This document shows, piece by piece, positions 6,066 through 8,475 of a stretch of 8,475 nt of DNA. This DNA comes from an uncultured Lachnospiraceae bacterium (GTDB lineage Bacteria; Bacillota_A; Clostridia; Lachnospirales; Lachnospiraceae). The translations under genes and the position numbers were made by a program. The DNA lies in contig USPJ01000035.1 of the NCBI GenBank assembly GCA_900556645.1, forward strand, positions 1-8,475, given 5' to 3'. Under the pieces are notes generated by a model. It was given only the letters and a program-made list of their open reading frames with translations. It did no database searches and was not told where the DNA came from. Numbering within the stretch: position 1 is the stretch's first letter; the number at the start of each line of letters is the position of its first letter.

Positions 6066-7244
6066 TTATATGTCATCAAAGGATTCTTTTAATTTATCCA
6101 TAAAGCCTTTCTTTTTTGGCTTCTCAGCATTGCCTGCCGCACCGTTTTGTTTTCCCAGAGAATCTCCGCTGGCTTCATCAAATTTGCGAAGTGCCTCTTT
6201 TGCCTCATTGTTCAAGTTCGTAGGTACTTGTACCACCAATGTTACATAGTGGTCACCACGGACATTTTTATTTCTGAGGGACGGTACGCCTTTTCCTTTC
6301 AGACGAATCTTTGTATCCGTCTGAGTTCCCGGTTTCACATCATACAAGATGTCACCGTCGATGGTGCTGATACGCACTTCACCACCCAATGCCGCCTGTG
6401 CAAAGGAAATCGGTGCTGTTGAGTAGATATTCATATCCTGTCTCTGGAATATCGGATGACTGCTTACAATTACCTCTACCAGCAAGTCTCCTCTTGGTCC
6501 GCCATTGATTCCCGGCTCTCCTTTATCCCGGATACGCACACTCTGTCTGTTGTCAATACCTGCCGGAATGGTCACGCTGATTTTCTTTTTGCTGGCTATA
6601 TAGCCGCTTCCATGACAGTCACCACATTTTTCCTTAATAATCTGTCCGGTACCCTGACATTCCGGACATGTCTGGACATTCTGCACCATTCCAAAAAAGG
6701 ACTGTTGGGTATACATGACTTTTCCCTTGCCGCCACATTTCGGACATTTCTCTTTTGTGGTACCTGGTTTCGCACCGGAGCCACCACAAGTTTTACATTC
6801 ATCTTTTAAGACAATTTCTATCTGTTTCTCGCATCCGAAAACCGCTTCCTCAAAGGATACCCTTACGCTGGCTCTTAGATTGGCTCCCTTTCTCGGACCA
6901 TTGTTGACACTTCCTCTGGAACCTCCGCCAAAGAAATCCCCAAAAATATCACCGAAAATATCGCCGAAATCCATACCGGAAAAATCAAAGCCCCCTGCTC
7001 CGCCGGCACCGCCTTCAAATGCGGCGTGACCGAACTGGTCATACTGTCTCCTTTTATCTGCATCACTTAACACCGCATATGCTTCCGATGCTTCTTTGAA
7101 CTTTTTCTCTGCTTCAGCATCCCCCGGATTCATATCAGGATGATACTTTTTGGCAAGTGCACGATACGCTTTTTTGATAGCAGCATCATCAGCGTTTTTT
7201 TCGACGCCTAACACTTCATAATAATCTCTTTTTTGTTCTGCCAT
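6066..7244 (-). CDS. dnaJ: DnaJ (Hsp40), type I co-chaperone of DnaK
   Basis: A complete 392-residue type I DnaJ, which binds unfolded proteins and stimulates ATP hydrolysis by DnaK. The J domain (about 7-70) starts DYYEVLGV and has HPD at 35-37. A Gly/Phe-rich region (about 71-112) includes the repeated [15 protein letters not shown]. The zinc centre has all four motifs: CKTCGGSG (150-157), CPKCGGKG (167-174), CPECQGTG (193-200) and CGDCHGSG (207-214). Two beta-sandwich substrate-binding domains follow, with [20 protein letters not shown] (227-246) and LKGKGVPSL (315-323), and a basic tail [18 protein letters not shown]. Length is normal. The ATG has GAGGG upstream at normal spacing. It lies 86 bp after dnaK with a stem-loop between. 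The CIRCE operator and hrcA expected upstream of dnaK are outside the window, so heat-shock control cannot be checked here. Confidence 0.98.
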   Translation of the reverse strand: MAEQKRDYYEVLGVEKNADDAAIKKAYRALAKKYHPDMNPGDAEAEKKFKEASEAYAVLSDADKRRQYDQFGHAAFEGGAGGAGGFDFSGMDFGDIFGDIFGDFFGGGSRGSVNNGPRKGANLRASVRVSFEEAVFGCEKQIEIVLKDECKTCGGSGAKPGTTKEKCPKCGGKGKVMYTQQSFFGMVQNVQTCPECQGTGQIIKEKCGDCHGSGYIASKKKISVTIPAGIDNRQSVRIRDKGEPGINGGPRGDLLVEVIVSSHPIFQRQDMNIYSTAPISFAQAALGGEVRISTIDGDILYDVKPGTQTDTKIRLKGKGVPSLRNKNVRGDHYVTLVVQVPTNLNNEAKEALRKFDEASGDSLGKQNGAAGNAEKPKKKGFMDKLKESFDDI

Positions 7245-7268
7245 ATCAATTTCCCTCTTACCGTTTGT

Positions 7269-7298
7269 AAGGGTTGACAGATTATCCCGCCAACCCTT
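7269..7298. other. Stem-loop between dnaK and dnaJ
   Basis: AAGGGTTG (7269-7276) and CAACCCTT (7291-7298) are perfect eight-base inverted repeats around a 14-base loop. On the coding (minus) strand the hairpin is followed by ACAAACGG, not a T-tract, so it is unlikely to be a full terminator for dnaK. It may instead stabilise or mark a processing point in the dnaK-dnaJ mRNA, or reduce readthrough. On the plus strand a T-rich run (TTTGTTTTTATTTT) follows, so it could stop transcription coming from the other direction. Confidence 0.65.
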
Positions 7299-7330
7299 TG
7301 TTTTTATTTTCCTTAATCAATGTTCTCGGT

Positions 7331-8475
7331 CTACACTTCTTTATAATCTGCATCTACCACATCATCATCGGCATTTCCGCCCATGTTGCCCATATCAGGG
7401 CCCGCTCCCATGTCAGGACCTGCTCCGGCACCCTGTGCTGCCTGTGCCTGCTCATACATCTTGGCAAATACTTTCTGTGCACTCTCTGTCAGCTTCTCTT
7501 TTGCAGCTTTCATCTCAGCTACCTGATCCTCTGTCATCTCTTCTGCATTCTGATGTGCTTCCACCATTGCTTTCAAAGCATTCAGGTCTGCCTCTACGGC
7601 TGATTTATCTGCAGCATCAATTCCGTCGCCTACTTCCTCTAATGCTTTTTCGGTTTGGAATACGAATGCATCTGCATCGTTTCTTACATCGATAGCTTCT
7701 TTTCTCTTCTTATCCTGTGCCTCAAACTCAGCTGCCTCTTTTACTGCCTTCTCAATATCCTCATCAGACATATTTGAGCCTGCTGTAATTGTGATGTGCT
7801 GCTCTTTTCCGGTTCCCAAATCCTTTGCGGATACGTTTACGATACCGTTTGCATCAATATCAAAGGTAACTTCAATCTGTGGTACTCCACGACGTGCTGG
7901 TGGGATACCATCCAGACGGAACTGACCCAGAGATTTGTTATCTCTTGCGAACTGTCTCTCACCCTGTACAACATGGATGTCTACTGCTGTCTGATTATCC
8001 TCTGCTGTAGAGAAAATCTGGCTCTTCTTTGTAGGGATTGTTGTGTTACGCTCGATTAACTTTGTAGCAACACCACCCATTGTCTCGATAGATAAGGATA
8101 ATGGAGTTACATCCAGAAGAAGGATATCGCCGGCACCTGTATCACCTGCTAACTTACCACCCTGAATAGAAGCACCGATTGCTACACATTCATCTGGGTT
8201 GATTCCCTTGAATGGCTCTTTACCTGTTAACTGTTTTACTTTATCCTGTACAGCTGGAATTCTTGTAGAACCACCAACTAATAATACTTTACTTAACTCA
8301 GAAGCGTTAAGACCTGCATCGTTTAATGCTTTAGAAACAGGTGTTGCTGTTCTTTCTACTAAGTGAGCTGTTAATTCATTGAATTTTGCTCTTGTTAAGT
8401 TCATCTCAAAATGCTTTGGACCCTCAGCAGTTGCTGTAATGAAAGGAAGGTTGATGTTTGTTGTTGTAGAAGAAG
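7331..8475 (-). CDS. dnaK: DnaK (Hsp70) chaperone, C-terminal 380 residues (cut by window edge)
   Basis: The open frame runs without a start to the right edge, so the N-terminal 240 or so residues are missing; the first internal Met (8404) is not the start. DnaK binds exposed hydrophobic peptides in an ATP-controlled cycle with DnaJ and GrpE. In fragment numbering, the end of the ATPase domain shows [18 protein letters not shown] (6-23), [13 protein letters not shown] (64-76) and [15 protein letters not shown] (90-104). The interdomain linker is [12 protein letters not shown] (116-127). The beta-sandwich substrate domain includes [21 protein letters not shown] (starting at 144) and [21 protein letters not shown]. 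The helical lid is at about 235-348 and the tail ends [12 protein letters not shown], as in Gram-positive DnaK. A Gly/Met-rich AGPDMG repeat precedes that tail. It is the first visible gene of the chaperone operon. Confidence 0.98.
   Translation of the reverse strand, partial: SSTTTNINLPFITATAEGPKHFEMNLTRAKFNELTAHLVERTATPVSKALNDAGLNASELSKVLLVGGSTRIPAVQDKVKQLTGKEPFKGINPDECVAIGASIQGGKLAGDTGAGDILLLDVTPLSLSIETMGGVATKLIERNTTIPTKKSQIFSTAEDNQTAVDIHVVQGERQFARDNKSLGQFRLDGIPPARRGVPQIEVTFDIDANGIVNVSAKDLGTGKEQHITITAGSNMSDEDIEKAVKEAAEFEAQDKKRKEAIDVRNDADAFVFQTEKALEEVGDGIDAADKSAVEADLNALKAMVEAHQNAEEMTEDQVAEMKAAKEKLTESAQKVFAKMYEQAQAAQGAGAGPDMGAGPDMGNMGGNADDDVVDADYKEV
7389..7424 (-). repeat. Two 18-bp repeats in the DnaK tail
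   Basis: Two adjacent 18-base units (7389-7406 and 7407-7424) differ at three positions and encode AGPDMG twice in the disordered Gly-rich region before the acidic C-terminus. Short repeats of this kind are common in DnaK tails and probably vary in number between strains. Confidence 0.75.

Noticed and set aside
7245..7330. Separate promoter for dnaJ
   Set aside because: GATAAT and TTGATT occur on the minus strand, but their spacing (28 bp) is far from the required 17, and no better pair was found.
1..8475. Mobile element, CRISPR array, phage or defence island
   Set aside because: No transposase, integrase, direct-repeat array or terminal inverted repeats were seen on either strand; the genes are core housekeeping genes plus one receptor and one J protein.

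Overview
The window looks like chromosomal DNA of a low-to-moderate G+C Firmicute, most likely a motile Clostridia member of Lachnospiraceae type. The reasons are the dnaK-dnaJ...prmA-rsmE gene order, a cysteine desulfurase next to thiI, near-consensus sigma-A promoters, AGGAGG-type ribosome binding sites and a chemotaxis receptor. The genus is my inference and cannot be fixed from this stretch. All eight supported genes lie on the minus strand, so transcription runs from high to low coordinates. No tRNA, rRNA, CRISPR array, insertion sequence or phage gene is visible, and no gene-free stretch exceeds about 175 bases.

In order of transcription: the 3' two thirds of dnaK (cut by the right edge), an 86-bp spacer with a stem-loop, complete dnaJ, a 153-bp spacer, and a small gene for a charged-helix protein ending in a J domain with an HPD motif. 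A strong intrinsic terminator follows that gene, so it may be the last gene of the dnaK chaperone operon. Next comes a stand-alone methyl-accepting chemotaxis receptor with its own near-consensus promoter. A second promoter and a leader hairpin then precede a tightly packed four-gene block, prmA-rsmE-cysteine desulfurase-thiI (the last cut by the left edge), with gaps of 7, 14 and 17 bp.

The first block is protein folding: DnaK, its co-chaperone DnaJ and a possible accessory J protein that could recruit DnaK. The last block is maintenance of the translation apparatus: PrmA methylates ribosomal protein L11, RsmE methylates 16S rRNA, and the cysteine desulfurase probably supplies persulfide sulfur to ThiI for 4-thiouridine in tRNA (and possibly thiamine). 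In Bacillus subtilis, prmA and rsmE directly follow dnaJ in the dnaK operon. Here that linkage is broken by the J-protein gene, its terminator and the receptor gene.

Most of the window is ordinary housekeeping sequence. The most unusual feature is a diverged in-frame tandem duplication of 22 codons in prmA, placed at the junction between the substrate-binding and methyltransferase domains. The second is the small J protein, whose N-terminal helix has phenylalanine at exact seven-residue spacing.
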